A stretch of DNA of 64,000 bases from DASWED01 sp036394995 (lineage in GTDB: Bacteria; Actinomycetota; UBA4738; JACQTL01), in contig DASWED010000001.1 of assembly GCA_036394995.1 (NCBI GenBank), forward strand, positions 1 to 64,000, read 5' to 3'. Every line of letters starts with the position of its first letter. Position 1 is the first letter of the stretch. The notes under the pieces are model-generated. The model was not told the origin of the DNA, did no database searches, and saw only the letters and a list, made by a program, of their open reading frames with translations. Position numbers and translations under genes: made by a program. Of this stretch, positions 17,458-25,604 are shown in pieces.

Positions 17458-17670
17458 GCGCATCGATCGTACGCCAACTGCCCGGCGGGGACCTCGGTGA
17501 CGGGTGGCGGGGTCCACGTCACCGGTCCGAGCAGCGACCTCGAGCCCAACTCGACCCGGCCGTTCGACGGCGTGGACGCCGATGCCCTGGGCGACGACGC
17601 CTGGCAGGCCCGCGAGAACAACCACACGGAGGTTGACCCGACCGTGAACGCGTTCGCCGTCTGCCACGAG
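17458..17670 (+). pseudogene. Fragment of a secreted Cys-flanked beta domain
   Basis: In the gap before the aminotransferase gene an open stretch encodes SYANCPAGTSVTGGGVHVTG, continues with a region containing RPFDGVDADALGDDAW, and ends with NAFAVC. This Cys-Pro-x-Gly-Thr...Gly-Gly-Gly...Ala-x-Cys pattern recurs in actinobacterial exported proteins. There is no start codon with a ribosome site and no signal peptide, so I read it as a surviving domain of a lost secreted-protein gene. The frame runs on into the aminotransferase by chance. Apart from this fragment I see nothing in 17277-17742. Confidence 0.45.
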
Positions 17671-17742
17671 CCGACCCAGCGTGTCGTGCCGGGGCCGATC
17701 CGGTATACCGTGTCGCGGTCGCCATCGTCGGGGGCCTGGAAC

Positions 17743-18936
17743 ATGCCAACCAGTCCGGTGTCGCGGATCACCGCACGGATCGCGGAGACCGCTGAGCCGT
17801 TCATCCGCTTCTTCTCCGAGTACGCGGACCACCGCGACGCGGCGGGGCCCGACGCATCCGACTTCGTGGCCGGGAACCCCCAGGAGCCGGTCATCGACGG
17901 GTACGCGGAGGCCATCCGCCGGCACGCGTACTCCGACGATCCCCGGTGGTTCGCGTACACGATGAACGACCCGGGCGCGCAGGCCGCGGCCGCGGCATCG
18001 CTGAACGAACGGCTGGGCTCGCGGTTCCGGCCCGACGACATCGTGATGACGAACGCGGCCATGGCCGGACTCGCCACGAGCCTGCGCGCCGTGTGTGACG
18101 ACGGCGACGAGGTGATCATGGTCAGCCCGCCGCACTTCCTGTACGAGCCGATGATCCTCGCCGCCGGCGCCACGGCCGTACGGGTGCGGATGCGCGAGGG
18201 GGACTTCGACGTGGACGTGGACGGCATCGCCGGCGCGATCACGGCCCGGACCCGCGCGGTGATCGTGAACTCGCCGCACAACCCCACCGGGCGGATCTAC
18301 CCGCCGTCGACGCTGCGGCGTCTCGCCGACGCCCTCACCGAGGGCTCGAGGACGAACGGCCGCGCCGTCTACCTGTTGTCGGACGAGGCCTACCACCGGA
18401 TCGTGTTCGACGGGAACACGTTCGAGAGCCCGGCCATGCACTACCCGAGCTCGTTCCTGATCTACACGTTCGGCAAGACCCTGCTCACGCCGGGGCAGCG
18501 GCTCGGGTACATCGCGGTCCCGCCCGACATGCCGGACCGCGAGGAGGTGCTGCGGTCGCTCACCGTGGCCCAGCTGGTGAGCGGGTGGGCCTGGCCGAAC
18601 GCGCTGCTCCAGCACGCGCTGCGGGACCTCGAAGGGCTCACGATCGACGTCGGCCACGTCCAGGAGCGCCGGGATCTCATGGTGGCGGCGCTGCGCGACG
18701 TGGGCTACGAGCTCCACTCGCCGGAGGCCGCGTTCTACCTCCTGGTCCGCTCGCCGATCGAGGACGACGAGAAGTTCACCGAGCTCCTTGCCGGGAACGG
18801 CGTGTTCGTGATGCCGGGCCGGCTGCTGGAGGCGCCGGGGTTCTTCCGGATCTCCCTGACCTCGTCGGACGCGATGATCGAACGGGCCCTGCCGCTGTTC
18901 GCCGAGACCCTGGCCCAGGCCGGCGGCCGGGCGTAG
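17743..18936 (+). CDS. Class I/II PLP aminotransferase
   Basis: A 397-residue fold-type I aminotransferase. Features in order are the N-terminal arm TARIAETAEPFIRFF, DIVMTNAAMAGLATSLRAV (cofactor phosphate region) near residue 100, NSPHNPTGRIYPPSTL near 175, SDEAYHRIVFDG near 215 with the PLP-contacting Tyr and Asp, and the lysine motif YTFGKTLLTPGQRLGYIAVP near 245. The C-terminal small domain has GVFVMPGRLLEAPGFFRIS with the Arg that holds the substrate carboxylate. The ATG at 17743 starts the conserved domain; the frame extends further upstream only because of the fragment at 17458. Substrate class (aspartate, aromatic or alanine type) is not clear. The exonuclease gene follows 21 nt later. 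Confidence 0.87.
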   Translation: MPTSPVSRITARIAETAEPFIRFFSEYADHRDAAGPDASDFVAGNPQEPVIDGYAEAIRRHAYSDDPRWFAYTMNDPGAQAAAAASLNERLGSRFRPDDIVMTNAAMAGLATSLRAVCDDGDEVIMVSPPHFLYEPMILAAGATAVRVRMREGDFDVDVDGIAGAITARTRAVIVNSPHNPTGRIYPPSTLRRLADALTEGSRTNGRAVYLLSDEAYHRIVFDGNTFESPAMHYPSSFLIYTFGKTLLTPGQRLGYIAVPPDMPDREEVLRSLTVAQLVSGWAWPNALLQHALRDLEGLTIDVGHVQERRDLMVAALRDVGYELHSPEAAFYLLVRSPIEDDEKFTELLAGNGVFVMPGRLLEAPGFFRISLTSSDAMIERALPLFAETLAQAGGRA

Positions 18937-18957
18937 GGGCCCGGCTCGGCGGCGCCC

Positions 18958-19881
18958 GTGACCCTCCACCTCCTGCTCGACACCTCGAGCCTGATGTACC
19001 GGGCCTTCTTCTCGGTGCCGGCCACGGTGCGGGACCGGGGCGGGCGGCCGGTGAACGCGGTGCACGGGTACCTCGACATGACCGCCCGGCTGGTGGAGCG
19101 GTTCCACCCCGAGCGGTGCGTGCACGTGTTCGACGCCGACTGGCGGCCGGCCCCGCGGGTGGCCGAGTACGCGGGGTACAAGGCGCAGCGGGCGGCCGAC
19201 CCCGAGGGGCTCCCCGAGCAGTTCGACCTGCTCCGCGAGGTCCTGGAGGCCCTCGGCCTGCCGTGGGCCGAGGCGCCCGGCTGGGAGGCCGAGGACGCCA
19301 TCGGCGCGATCACGGCGCGCGGCGGCGAGGACGACCGGTTCGCGGTGGTCACGGGCGACCGCGACCTCCTCCAGCTGGTCCACGACCCGGAGGTCCTGGT
19401 GCTGTTCACGCTCCGCGGGGTGTCCGAGCTCCGCGAGTTCGACGAGGCCGAGGTCCTGGACCGCTACGGAGTGCCGGCGGACCGCTACGCGGAGTTCGCG
19501 ACACTCCGGGGGGACCCCTCGGACGGGCTCCCCGGGGTCCGGGGCGTGGGCGAGGTCACCGCCCGGGCCCTCGTGAACGCGTACGGGAGCCTGGAGGAGA
19601 TGCTGGAGGAGGCCAGGGCGCCCCGCCGGCGGCCCGGCCCCCTCCAGGGCTCGCGGTCGCTGGTGGCGAACCTCCGGGCGGCCGAGGGCTACCTGGACGC
19701 GATGCGGCGGGTGGTCCCGATCCGCACCGACGTGGACGTCACGTGGTCGGAGGCCGAGGCCCACCCGGAGCGGGTCCGGACCCTGGCCCGTGAGCACCGC
19801 CTGGTGGGCCCGGTGGAGCGCCTGGAGCGGGCCCTCCGGGGCGAGCCGGCCGGCGGCGCCTCCCGGAGCACCCGGGCCTGA
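18958..19881 (+). CDS. 5'-3' exonuclease of the DNA polymerase I N-terminal type
   Basis: A 307-residue stand-alone FEN/PIN-fold nuclease that removes 5' flaps or RNA primers using two metal ions. The metal-binding acidic residues appear in LLLDTSSLMYRAFF, HVFDADWRPAPR, WEAEDAIGAI and VVTGDRDLLQLV. The helix-hairpin-helix DNA-binding segment is DPSDGLPGVRGVGEVTARAL near residue 190. The start is GTG at 18958. The gene is downstream of the aminotransferase gene, so it may be co-transcribed, and converges with a small CxxC gene. Many actinobacteria carry such a protein in addition to full-length Pol I. Confidence 0.92.
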   Translation: MTLHLLLDTSSLMYRAFFSVPATVRDRGGRPVNAVHGYLDMTARLVERFHPERCVHVFDADWRPAPRVAEYAGYKAQRAADPEGLPEQFDLLREVLEALGLPWAEAPGWEAEDAIGAITARGGEDDRFAVVTGDRDLLQLVHDPEVLVLFTLRGVSELREFDEAEVLDRYGVPADRYAEFATLRGDPSDGLPGVRGVGEVTARALVNAYGSLEEMLEEARAPRRRPGPLQGSRSLVANLRAAEGYLDAMRRVVPIRTDVDVTWSEAEAHPERVRTLAREHRLVGPVERLERALRGEPAGGASRSTRA

Positions 19882-19887
19882 CCCGGA

Positions 19888-20118
19888 TCAGCCCTCGGGG
19901 GCGTCCACCGGCGGGACCGTGTCCTCGCTCTCGCGGCGCTCAACCTCGAGGCGGTCGGCGTCGGCGGTGGCGAGCGGTGGCTCGGCCACCTCGTGTCCAC
20001 AGGTGTAGGTCTCGAGGATCGGGGATTCGGGACGCTGGATCTCGTCGCCCCGCTCCGGGCCGAGGTGGCGGAGCACGCCCCGGCCGCACACCGGGCACCG
20101 CTTCTCCGGATCGGCCAT
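19888..20118 (-). CDS. Small CxxC protein, function unknown
   Basis: A 76-residue acidic protein with CPVC near residue 8 and a second cysteine in TYTCGHE near 40, with a nearby His, suggesting a single metal site built from three Cys and a His. A TAGGCT -10 hexamer lies exactly 7 nt upstream of the ATG, implying a leaderless transcript. It sits next to the copy 2 hairpin element, while copy 1 sits next to another small zinc-ribbon gene at 16986. I recognise no family. Confidence 0.65.
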   Translation of the reverse strand: MADPEKRCPVCGRGVLRHLGPERGDEIQRPESPILETYTCGHEVAEPPLATADADRLEVERRESEDTVPPVDAPEG

Positions 20119-20125
20119 CCCGCCC

Positions 20126-20131
20126 AGCCTA
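20126..20131 (-). promoter_or_regulatory. -10 hexamer of a leaderless promoter
   Basis: TAGGCT on the minus strand ends 7 nt before the ATG of the small CxxC gene, the ideal distance for a transcript starting at the A of ATG. Confidence 0.6.
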
Positions 20132-20161
20132 CCCGTGGGGGCGTGAGGACGAACCCGCGTG

Positions 20162-20218
20162 GAAAGAGTGACAAAATCCGCCCGCCGGCTTGACCGGGAG
20201 GGACCGTGCCGCTACATT
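20162..20218 (+). promoter_or_regulatory. Sigma-70-like promoter with conserved upstream box, copy 2
   Basis: GAAAGAGTGACAAAA (20162-20176), 13 nt, TTGACC (20190-20195), 17 nt, TACATT (20213-20218). Boxes and spacings match copy 1 at 16696-16752 while the spacers differ, so the elements are constrained rather than freshly duplicated. It is divergent from the small CxxC gene promoter about 30 nt away. Confidence 0.7.
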
Positions 20219-20224
20219 TGGCCT

Positions 20225-20266
20225 CGGAGACCGCTGGAACCCTCGGGTTCTGGCGGTTTCCATTTT
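20225..20266 (+). ncRNA. Candidate short hairpin RNA, copy 2
   Basis: A 36-nt inverted repeat (20226-20261) starts 7 nt after the -10 box and is followed by ATTTT. It is the same 16-bp stem with CTCG loop as copy 1. The transcript would point into the 3' end of the convergent DUF885 gene, whose stop is at 20266, so the hairpin could also end transcription of that gene. The conserved promoter argues for a made RNA rather than only a terminator. Confidence 0.55.
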
Positions 20267-22002
20267 CAGGGGACTGTGGCGGTGCGGGCGTCCCCGCCGG
20301 AGCCCGCTCCGACGCCCAGCTCCCGCCGGAGGGCCGGCAGGGGCAGCGACCCCAGCGTCAGCAGACGGTCGTGGAAGTCCCTCAGGTCGAACTCCGGACC
20401 GAGCAGCCGTTCGGCGTCCCGGCGGAACCGTTCGATCTCGCGCTGGCCGATCTTGTAGGACAGGGCCTGCCCGGGCCAGCCGATGTACCGGTCGATCTCG
20501 ACCATGGTGTTCGCGCGGGGCCCGCCCGTGGCCCGGTCCAGGTAGTCGACGGCCCGCTCACGATCCCACCCCAGCGCGTGGATGCCGGTGTCGACCACCA
20601 GCCGCGCGGCCCGCCAGGCCTGCGCCGAGAGCATGCCCAGCCGTTCGTGGTCGTCCTCGTACAGCCCCAGCTCGTCGGCCAGTCGTTCGGCGTACAGGCC
20701 CCACCCCTCGGCGAACGCGCTCCCCAGCAGGATCCCGCCGAACCGGCGGAGGGCCGGGCGGTCCGCGTGCTCCTGCTCCACGGAGAACTGGAAGTGGTGG
20801 CCGGGGTTCGCCTCGTGGAAGCTCACGGTGGCCAGCGCGTGGAGGCGGCGCTGGGCCAGGTCACCTGTGTTCACCCAGTAGATGCCGGGCCGCGATCCGT
20901 CCCCCGCCGGGGGCTGGTAGTACGCGAGCGGGGTGTCGCCCTCGCGGAACTCCTCGATCATCCGGACCTCACACTCGGCCGAGGGCATCCGGCCGAACAC
21001 GGGCCGGGCCCCCTCCCACCCCGTTCGCACGTGCCGCTCGGCCAGATGGATGAGCTGGTCCCGGCTGGACGGCACGTCGGCACCGCTCTCGGCGTGGGCC
21101 GCCAGCGCCTCGTCCGCCGTGGCGAACCCGAGGCCCTCCGCGATGCGGCGGCGCTCCTGTTCGATCGACTCCATCTCCTCCAGCCCGATGCGATGCACGT
21201 CTTCCGCGTCGAGAGGGACGGTGGTGTACGACACGATCTCCACCGCGTACCGCTCCTCCCCGTCCGGCAGCGCGAGCAGGCCGATCGTGTCCCGGGCCCG
21301 GGTGCGGTACGCACGGAGGAACTCGAGGTACCGGCCGTAGGCCGGCCACAGGACGTGCCGCAGCGCGTCGGCCACGCGTTCCCGACCCTCGTCGGTCCCG
21401 TTCGCCACGGGGGTCATCCCCGGCGACTGATCGGGCGGGATGGCGATCAGGCGCTCCATCTGTCCGATGGCCCGGTCCACCACCAGCGCGGGCGCCGAGA
21501 TGCCCTCGTCGAGCCCCCGGGTCCCCACGTCGGCCAGGCCCTCCAGGAAGGACGGGAACGCGGCCAGCCGGTCCACGTAGCGGTCCACAGCCTGCTGCGT
21601 GCCGGCGGGCTGGAGGACCGAGATCGCCACCAGCAGCTGGGCCGGCCCCCACAGGTGGGTGACGGCGGCGAACCGGTCGGTGCGCATCCGGATGGCCTCG
21701 AGGTTCCGGTGGGCGATCGCCTCCAGGACGTCCAGCGCGGTCCGTTCGGATTCGCCCAGCACCGACCGGTCGATCGTGCGGGATTCGTCGAGCGCTGCGC
21801 GGTGCACGGCGCGGGCCCGGGCGACCCCCTCCTCGGAGGTGTCCGGCAGGCGGTCGTCGAACCGCTGGTCGCCCACCTGCGTGGCCAGGATGGGATCGAG
21901 CTCGAGCAGGGCATCCCAGTAGCGGTCGGCCAGCTCCAGGGCCTGCTCCGCGGGCGGGGCGGGAGCGGGCGGGGCGGGAGGGGGCGGGGCGGTGTCGGTC
22001 AT
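20266..22002 (-). CDS. DUF885-family putative metallohydrolase
   Basis: A 578-residue protein of the DUF885 family, with the metal-binding motif SFHEANPGHHFQFS near residue 390 followed by a Glu-containing segment GSAFAEGWGLYAERLADELG near 425, the arrangement of a zinc-dependent gluzincin-like peptidase. The N-terminal ~20 residues are Pro/Ala-rich, with no clear signal peptide. The C-terminal region NTMVEIDRYIGWPGQALSYK is another family block. Length fits the family. The start lies 9 nt after a TAGCCT hexamer without a ribosome site. No substrate is established for the family as far as I know. Confidence 0.85.
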   Translation of the reverse strand: MTDTAPPPPAPPAPAPPAEQALELADRYWDALLELDPILATQVGDQRFDDRLPDTSEEGVARARAVHRAALDESRTIDRSVLGESERTALDVLEAIAHRNLEAIRMRTDRFAAVTHLWGPAQLLVAISVLQPAGTQQAVDRYVDRLAAFPSFLEGLADVGTRGLDEGISAPALVVDRAIGQMERLIAIPPDQSPGMTPVANGTDEGRERVADALRHVLWPAYGRYLEFLRAYRTRARDTIGLLALPDGEERYAVEIVSYTTVPLDAEDVHRIGLEEMESIEQERRRIAEGLGFATADEALAAHAESGADVPSSRDQLIHLAERHVRTGWEGARPVFGRMPSAECEVRMIEEFREGDTPLAYYQPPAGDGSRPGIYWVNTGDLAQRRLHALATVSFHEANPGHHFQFSVEQEHADRPALRRFGGILLGSAFAEGWGLYAERLADELGLYEDDHERLGMLSAQAWRAARLVVDTGIHALGWDRERAVDYLDRATGGPRANTMVEIDRYIGWPGQALSYKIGQREIERFRRDAERLLGPEFDLRDFHDRLLTLGSLPLPALRRELGVGAGSGGDARTATVP

Positions 22003-22011
22003 TTTGGCGAC

Positions 22012-22017
22012 AGGCTA
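22012..22017 (-). promoter_or_regulatory. -10 hexamer of a leaderless promoter
   Basis: TAGCCT on the minus strand ends 9 nt before the ATG of the DUF885 gene; there is no purine-rich ribosome site between. Confidence 0.5.
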
Positions 22018-22113
22018 ACCCGAGGGCCGGGCGGGCAGCCGCGCTTCGCGGTGCTGGGAACCCGATGCGTCGGCGCGGTGTAGGAGTCGTAGGAACCGGA
22101 CGAGGAGGCGAGC

Positions 22114-22833
22114 ATGATCAGGCGATGGGCGGTGGCGTTCGTGGTGGGAGCGGCCGTGCTGGCGCTGGCGGCGCCGGCCCAGGCCAAGGGCGAAGCGAGC
22201 AAGGTGTCGATCACGAACCCCGGGGGCGGCGGCTCGGGGTCGGGCGGGCCCGGCGGGGGCGGTTCGGGCGGTTCCGGGGGCGGCGGGTCAGCGAAGGGCT
22301 CCACGGCGGTCCTGTCCTCCCCGATCGTCCTCCACGGCCTCGATGCGGGGAGCTGGCTGGGCGACAGCGGGTTCTTCGAGGCGACGCCGGGGCGGCCGGA
22401 CGTCGCGTCCATGGGGCCCGCCCTCGATGTGGCGGTGACGATGTCGTGCGGCGGGCACGGCACTCCCGGCGGGATGGTGCAGCAGCGGCTGTTCCCGTAC
22501 GCGTCGGGCGGCGCCCTGATCCAGACCCTTCCCGGCCAGAAGTTCTGCGAGGGCAGGATCGGTGGCGGCTGGTGGTCCCTGTCCTCCAGCGCGCTGGCCA
22601 TGCTGCAGCAGCACGGACTCCCCGGGACCTCGCCGCTGACGAAGACCGCGGCCCCGGCGGGCGGCGCGGCGAAGGGCTCCGAGGCCGGTTCCGCGGCGGC
22701 CCGTTCGTCGGCATCCCCGGGGCGCGCGCCGTGGATCCTCCCGGTGGCCGTGGGGGCCGTGGCGATCGTGATCGTGGCCGGAGCGAACATGGCGGTCCGG
22801 CGGCGCCGGCGGGAGACCGCCACGACCGCATAG
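22114..22833 (+). CDS. Exported protein with Gly/Ser linker and C-terminal membrane anchor, function unknown
   Basis: A 239-residue protein with a signal peptide (MIRRWAVAFVVGAAVLALA, cleavage near AQAKG). A Gly/Ser-rich linker covers about residues 36-60. A compact domain follows (about 65-165) with two cysteines (TMSCGGHGTPGG and KFCEGRIGGGWW) that could form a disulfide. An Ala/Ser-rich spacer leads to a transmembrane helix (PWILPVAVGAVAIVIVAG) and a basic tail RRRRRE, so the domain is displayed outside and anchored at the C-terminus. GAGGAGG precedes the ATG. The parallel beta-helix lipoprotein gene follows 19 nt later, suggesting a shared operon. No family recognised. Confidence 0.75.
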   Translation: MIRRWAVAFVVGAAVLALAAPAQAKGEASKVSITNPGGGGSGSGGPGGGGSGGSGGGGSAKGSTAVLSSPIVLHGLDAGSWLGDSGFFEATPGRPDVASMGPALDVAVTMSCGGHGTPGGMVQQRLFPYASGGALIQTLPGQKFCEGRIGGGWWSLSSSALAMLQQHGLPGTSPLTKTAAPAGGAAKGSEAGSAAARSSASPGRAPWILPVAVGAVAIVIVAGANMAVRRRRRETATTA

Positions 22834-22852
22834 CCTCCCGGAGCACGCCCGC

Positions 22853-24040
22853 ATGAGCGCGGTCGGCCGCAGGCCGGCCGCGCTCGCGTTCGCCGTCCTG
22901 TGGACCACCCTCGCGGCCGCCTGTTCGTCGACCGGCCATCCCGACCGACGTGAGATCAGGGTCCCCTCGGACGCCCCGACCATCCAGGCCGCCGTGGACA
23001 TGGCCGGGCCATTCGACACCGTGCTGGTGGACCCCGGGACCTACCCCGGGGACGTCGACGTCCCCTCCGAGTTGACCGGACTGACCATCCGGGGCGAGAG
23101 CCGGAGCGGCGTGGTCATCGACGGGCGGGACCGGACGTCCGCCGGCATCACGATCCACGCGGACCGAGTGGTGATCGAGAACCTCACCGTGCACTCGTTC
23201 CAGGGCAACGCGCTGCTGTTCCAGAGGGTGGACGGGTTCGCAGCGCGGTACGTGACGGTGTGGAACGTGGGCGGGTACGGCGTCTACGCCATCGGGAGCC
23301 GGGGCGGCGTGGTGGAGCACTCGCTGGTCTCGGGGGCCGCCGACGCGGCGTTCTACATCGGCGAGTGCCGGCCGTGCAGCACGACGATCGACGACGTCAC
23401 CGCCCTGCTCTCCGGCCTGGGGTACTCGGGGACGAACGCCGGCGGGGGGCTGGTGGTCCGCGACTCCGTGTTCGACCGCAACGGCACGGGCATCCTGCCG
23501 AACTCGTTCGACGACGAGGCGAACCCTCCCCAGCGCGGTGCGACGTTCTTCGGGAACACCGTGAGCGGCAGCGGCTCGGTCCCCACGCCGGCCAGCGACC
23601 CCGTCGACGGCCTCATCGGCATCGGGATCGGCGTGGCCGGGGGCCAGGACGACGCCGTCCACGACAACACGGTGACCGGGAGCGCCCGGTACGGGATCGC
23701 GGTGTTCGCCACGATCCAGCCGGAGGGTTCGCCCTGGCGGCCCCACGGGAACGCGATCAGGGACAACCACGTCGCCGGCAGCGGCCTGGCCGACCTGGCC
23801 CTCGGGGCGCTCGCCGGGGGCGGGAACTGCTTCGAGGGGAACCGGTTCGCCACGAGCCTCCCGGACGGCCTGGAGCGCCTGGCGGCCTGCTCCGGACCCC
23901 GCGCGCCTGCCGGCGGCGACCGATCGGTGTCCGAGGAGCTCGAGATCTCCACGCCGGAGGCGCTGGTCCGATCCGGCGACCACCCGCCCTACACGTCGAT
24001 GCCCGAACCGCCGCCCCAGCCGGAGATGCCCGGAGCGTGA
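22853..24040 (+). CDS. Right-handed parallel beta-helix lipoprotein
   Basis: A 395-residue lipoprotein with lipobox TTLAAAC (Cys24). The mature part begins with the typical opening of a parallel beta-helix protein, APTIQAAVDMAGPFDTVLVDPGTY, and continues with coils such as NLTVHSFQGNALLF, YVTVWNVGGYGVYAIG, HSLVSGAADAAFYIG and NTVTGSARYGIAVFA. This fold occurs in polysaccharide lyases, epimerases and surface adhesins; no catalytic set is evident. The last ~50 residues are a Pro-rich tail. It probably shares a transcript with the anchored protein upstream. A 16-base palindrome overlaps its stop codon. Confidence 0.82.
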   Translation: MSAVGRRPAALAFAVLWTTLAAACSSTGHPDRREIRVPSDAPTIQAAVDMAGPFDTVLVDPGTYPGDVDVPSELTGLTIRGESRSGVVIDGRDRTSAGITIHADRVVIENLTVHSFQGNALLFQRVDGFAARYVTVWNVGGYGVYAIGSRGGVVEHSLVSGAADAAFYIGECRPCSTTIDDVTALLSGLGYSGTNAGGGLVVRDSVFDRNGTGILPNSFDDEANPPQRGATFFGNTVSGSGSVPTPASDPVDGLIGIGIGVAGGQDDAVHDNTVTGSARYGIAVFATIQPEGSPWRPHGNAIRDNHVAGSGLADLALGALAGGGNCFEGNRFATSLPDGLERLAACSGPRAPAGGDRSVSEELEISTPEALVRSGDHPPYTSMPEPPPQPEMPGA

Positions 24041-24053
24041 CCCGCCCGGGTCA
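24038..24053. terminator. Palindrome containing both stop codons of convergent genes
   Basis: TGACCCGCCCGGGTCA is an inverted repeat whose outer bases are the TGA of the beta-helix gene and, read on the other strand, the TGA of the adenosine-specific kinase gene. It can form a 6-bp stem with a GCCC loop on either strand. A T tract is absent, so termination is a guess. Confidence 0.4.
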
Positions 24054-24533
24054 GAGCTTGTAGCCGAACCGGCGGAGGAGGTCCTTGCGTTCCGCCTCGT
24101 CGTCGTCGGTCTCGACCCCGAGGGGCGGCTCGCCGTCCACCACGCCGACGATGCCCCGTCCCAGCTCGGTCTCGGCGACCAGGACCTCGGTGGGGTTCGC
24201 GGTTGCGCAGAACACCTGGCACACCTCGCTCACCATCTTCACCGCGTTCAGGACGCTCACCGGGAACCCCTCCCGGAGGAACACGATGAAGGCGTGGCCG
24301 GCGCCGATGGCCTGCGCGTTGCGCACGGCGAGGTCCACCAGCTCGGGGTCGTTCCCGCTCCGGCGGACCAGGCGGACGCCGGAGGCCTCGCAGAAGGCCA
24401 GGCCGAACCTCAGGACCGGCGAGGCCTGGGCCAGCGTCTCGTGGAGATCCTCGACGGTCTTGATGAAGTGCGAGTGCCCCAGGATGAAGTTGAGGTCCTC
24501 GGGCTTGTCGATCCTGACGGCGTGGAGCTCCAT
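24051..24533 (-). CDS. Adenosine-specific kinase family protein
   Basis: A 160-residue protein of the adenosine-specific kinase family (PF04008), found in archaea and bacteria. Highly typical stretches are LGHSHFIKTVEDLHETL, LRFGLAFCEASGVRLVRR, GAGHAFIVFLREGFPVSVLN, VCQVFCATANPTEVLVAE and GRGIVGVVDGEPPLG. The usual enzyme of this family is about the same length and was assigned adenosine kinase or nucleotide-binding activity from structural work; the cellular role is not settled. The ATG follows GGAGGAGGA. It is the last gene of a minus-strand run M20 peptidase, bactofilin-like membrane protein, this gene. Confidence 0.9.
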   Translation of the reverse strand: MELHAVRIDKPEDLNFILGHSHFIKTVEDLHETLAQASPVLRFGLAFCEASGVRLVRRSGNDPELVDLAVRNAQAIGAGHAFIVFLREGFPVSVLNAVKMVSEVCQVFCATANPTEVLVAETELGRGIVGVVDGEPPLGVETDDDEAERKDLLRRFGYKL

Positions 24534-24560
24534 GCGGTGTCCTCCTCCTTCGCGTTCGAC

Positions 24561-25604
24561 TCAGGTGGGCGGCGCGCCCGTAGGAGGCGGCTCCCCTGGC
24601 TCGGCGGGCTCGAGGTCCGGGGGCGGTTCCGCCGGCTGCCGGAAGCCGCCGGTCCGGGAGAGGTCCGGGATCGCCACCGGCGGCGCGACCAGGGGCGTGC
24701 GCCTGGCCCGCCACACTGCGATGGCCGTGGCCCCCAGGCCGTACGCGGAAGCCACGAACCAGGAGATCGGGCCGGCCACCGGGACGAACCCCACGGCCCG
24801 CAGCACCGCCCATCCCGCCAGGAACGCGGCCAGCCGCCGGGGCCCGCCGTGGCGCGGGGGGTGCACGATCGTCCGCCCGAGGACCCAGGCCGCCGCCACG
24901 TATCCGATCGAGTACAGCAGCGCCAGCCCCAGGAGGAGCCCGATGCCGAACGGGATCCCCACCAGGCTCACCATGAGCACGACCGCGGCCACGGGCAGGC
25001 CCACCAGGAGCCCGACCCCCCAACCGATCGAGCCCCCCACCGCCGTTCGGCCGGCCCGGCCCACCGCGTCCATCCCGCGGGGGGCGAGCAGCAGGAACAG
25101 CAGTCCCAGCAGCAGCGTCGAGACCGAGATCGCGATCCACACGCCGAGCTTCGTGACCAGCGTCCCCGGTGACAGGAACGACCACGACCCCCGCCGGATC
25201 TCGCCATCCACCAGGGTCCCGACCTCGACGGTGAGCTTGCCCCTGGTCACCCACACGTCGCCGGTGACGTGCGCCCCCTTGACCAGGGTGATCGGCCCGT
25301 TCAGCGCCACCACGTCGCCGTGGACCACGCCGGAGACGACGATCGGGCCGTCCGCCACGACCACGCTCCCCCGCACCATGCCGCCGATGCGAGCGGTCCC
25401 GTGCACGATCACCACGTCTCCGGAGGTGGTCCCCCGGGGAACCACCACATCGCCCGAGAGCACGACCTGGTCGCGGGCTCCCCCGCCGGCCCCCGGCTGC
25501 CCGCCCGCGGCGAACGCCGGGCCGCCGGCCAGGACCAGCGCGGCTCCCAGGATCAGCGCGGAGCCCGCCAGCACGCCGGACCCGCGGGCTCCCCCGCCGC
25601 TCAC
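24561..25604 (-). CDS. Exported polymer-forming (bactofilin-like) domain with membrane C-terminal half
   Basis: A 347-residue protein. A signal-like hydrophobic N-terminus is followed by a right-handed beta-stack of short repeats resembling bactofilin/polymer-forming cytoskeletal domains (DVVVPRGTTSGDVVIVHGTARIGG, GSVVVADGPIVVSGVVHGDV) over residues 45-130. Three to five transmembrane helices follow (about 145-300), for example GLLFLLLAP and VLMVSLVGIPFGIGLLLGLALL, then a Pro-rich tail. Unlike classical cytoplasmic bactofilins the repeat domain seems to lie outside the membrane. The GTG start overlaps the stop of the M20 peptidase gene as GTGA, so translation is coupled. Confidence 0.75.
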   Translation of the reverse strand: MSGGGARGSGVLAGSALILGAALVLAGGPAFAAGGQPGAGGGARDQVVLSGDVVVPRGTTSGDVVIVHGTARIGGMVRGSVVVADGPIVVSGVVHGDVVALNGPITLVKGAHVTGDVWVTRGKLTVEVGTLVDGEIRRGSWSFLSPGTLVTKLGVWIAISVSTLLLGLLFLLLAPRGMDAVGRAGRTAVGGSIGWGVGLLVGLPVAAVVLMVSLVGIPFGIGLLLGLALLYSIGYVAAAWVLGRTIVHPPRHGGPRRLAAFLAGWAVLRAVGFVPVAGPISWFVASAYGLGATAIAVWRARRTPLVAPPVAIPDLSRTGGFRQPAEPPPDLEPAEPGEPPPTGAPPT

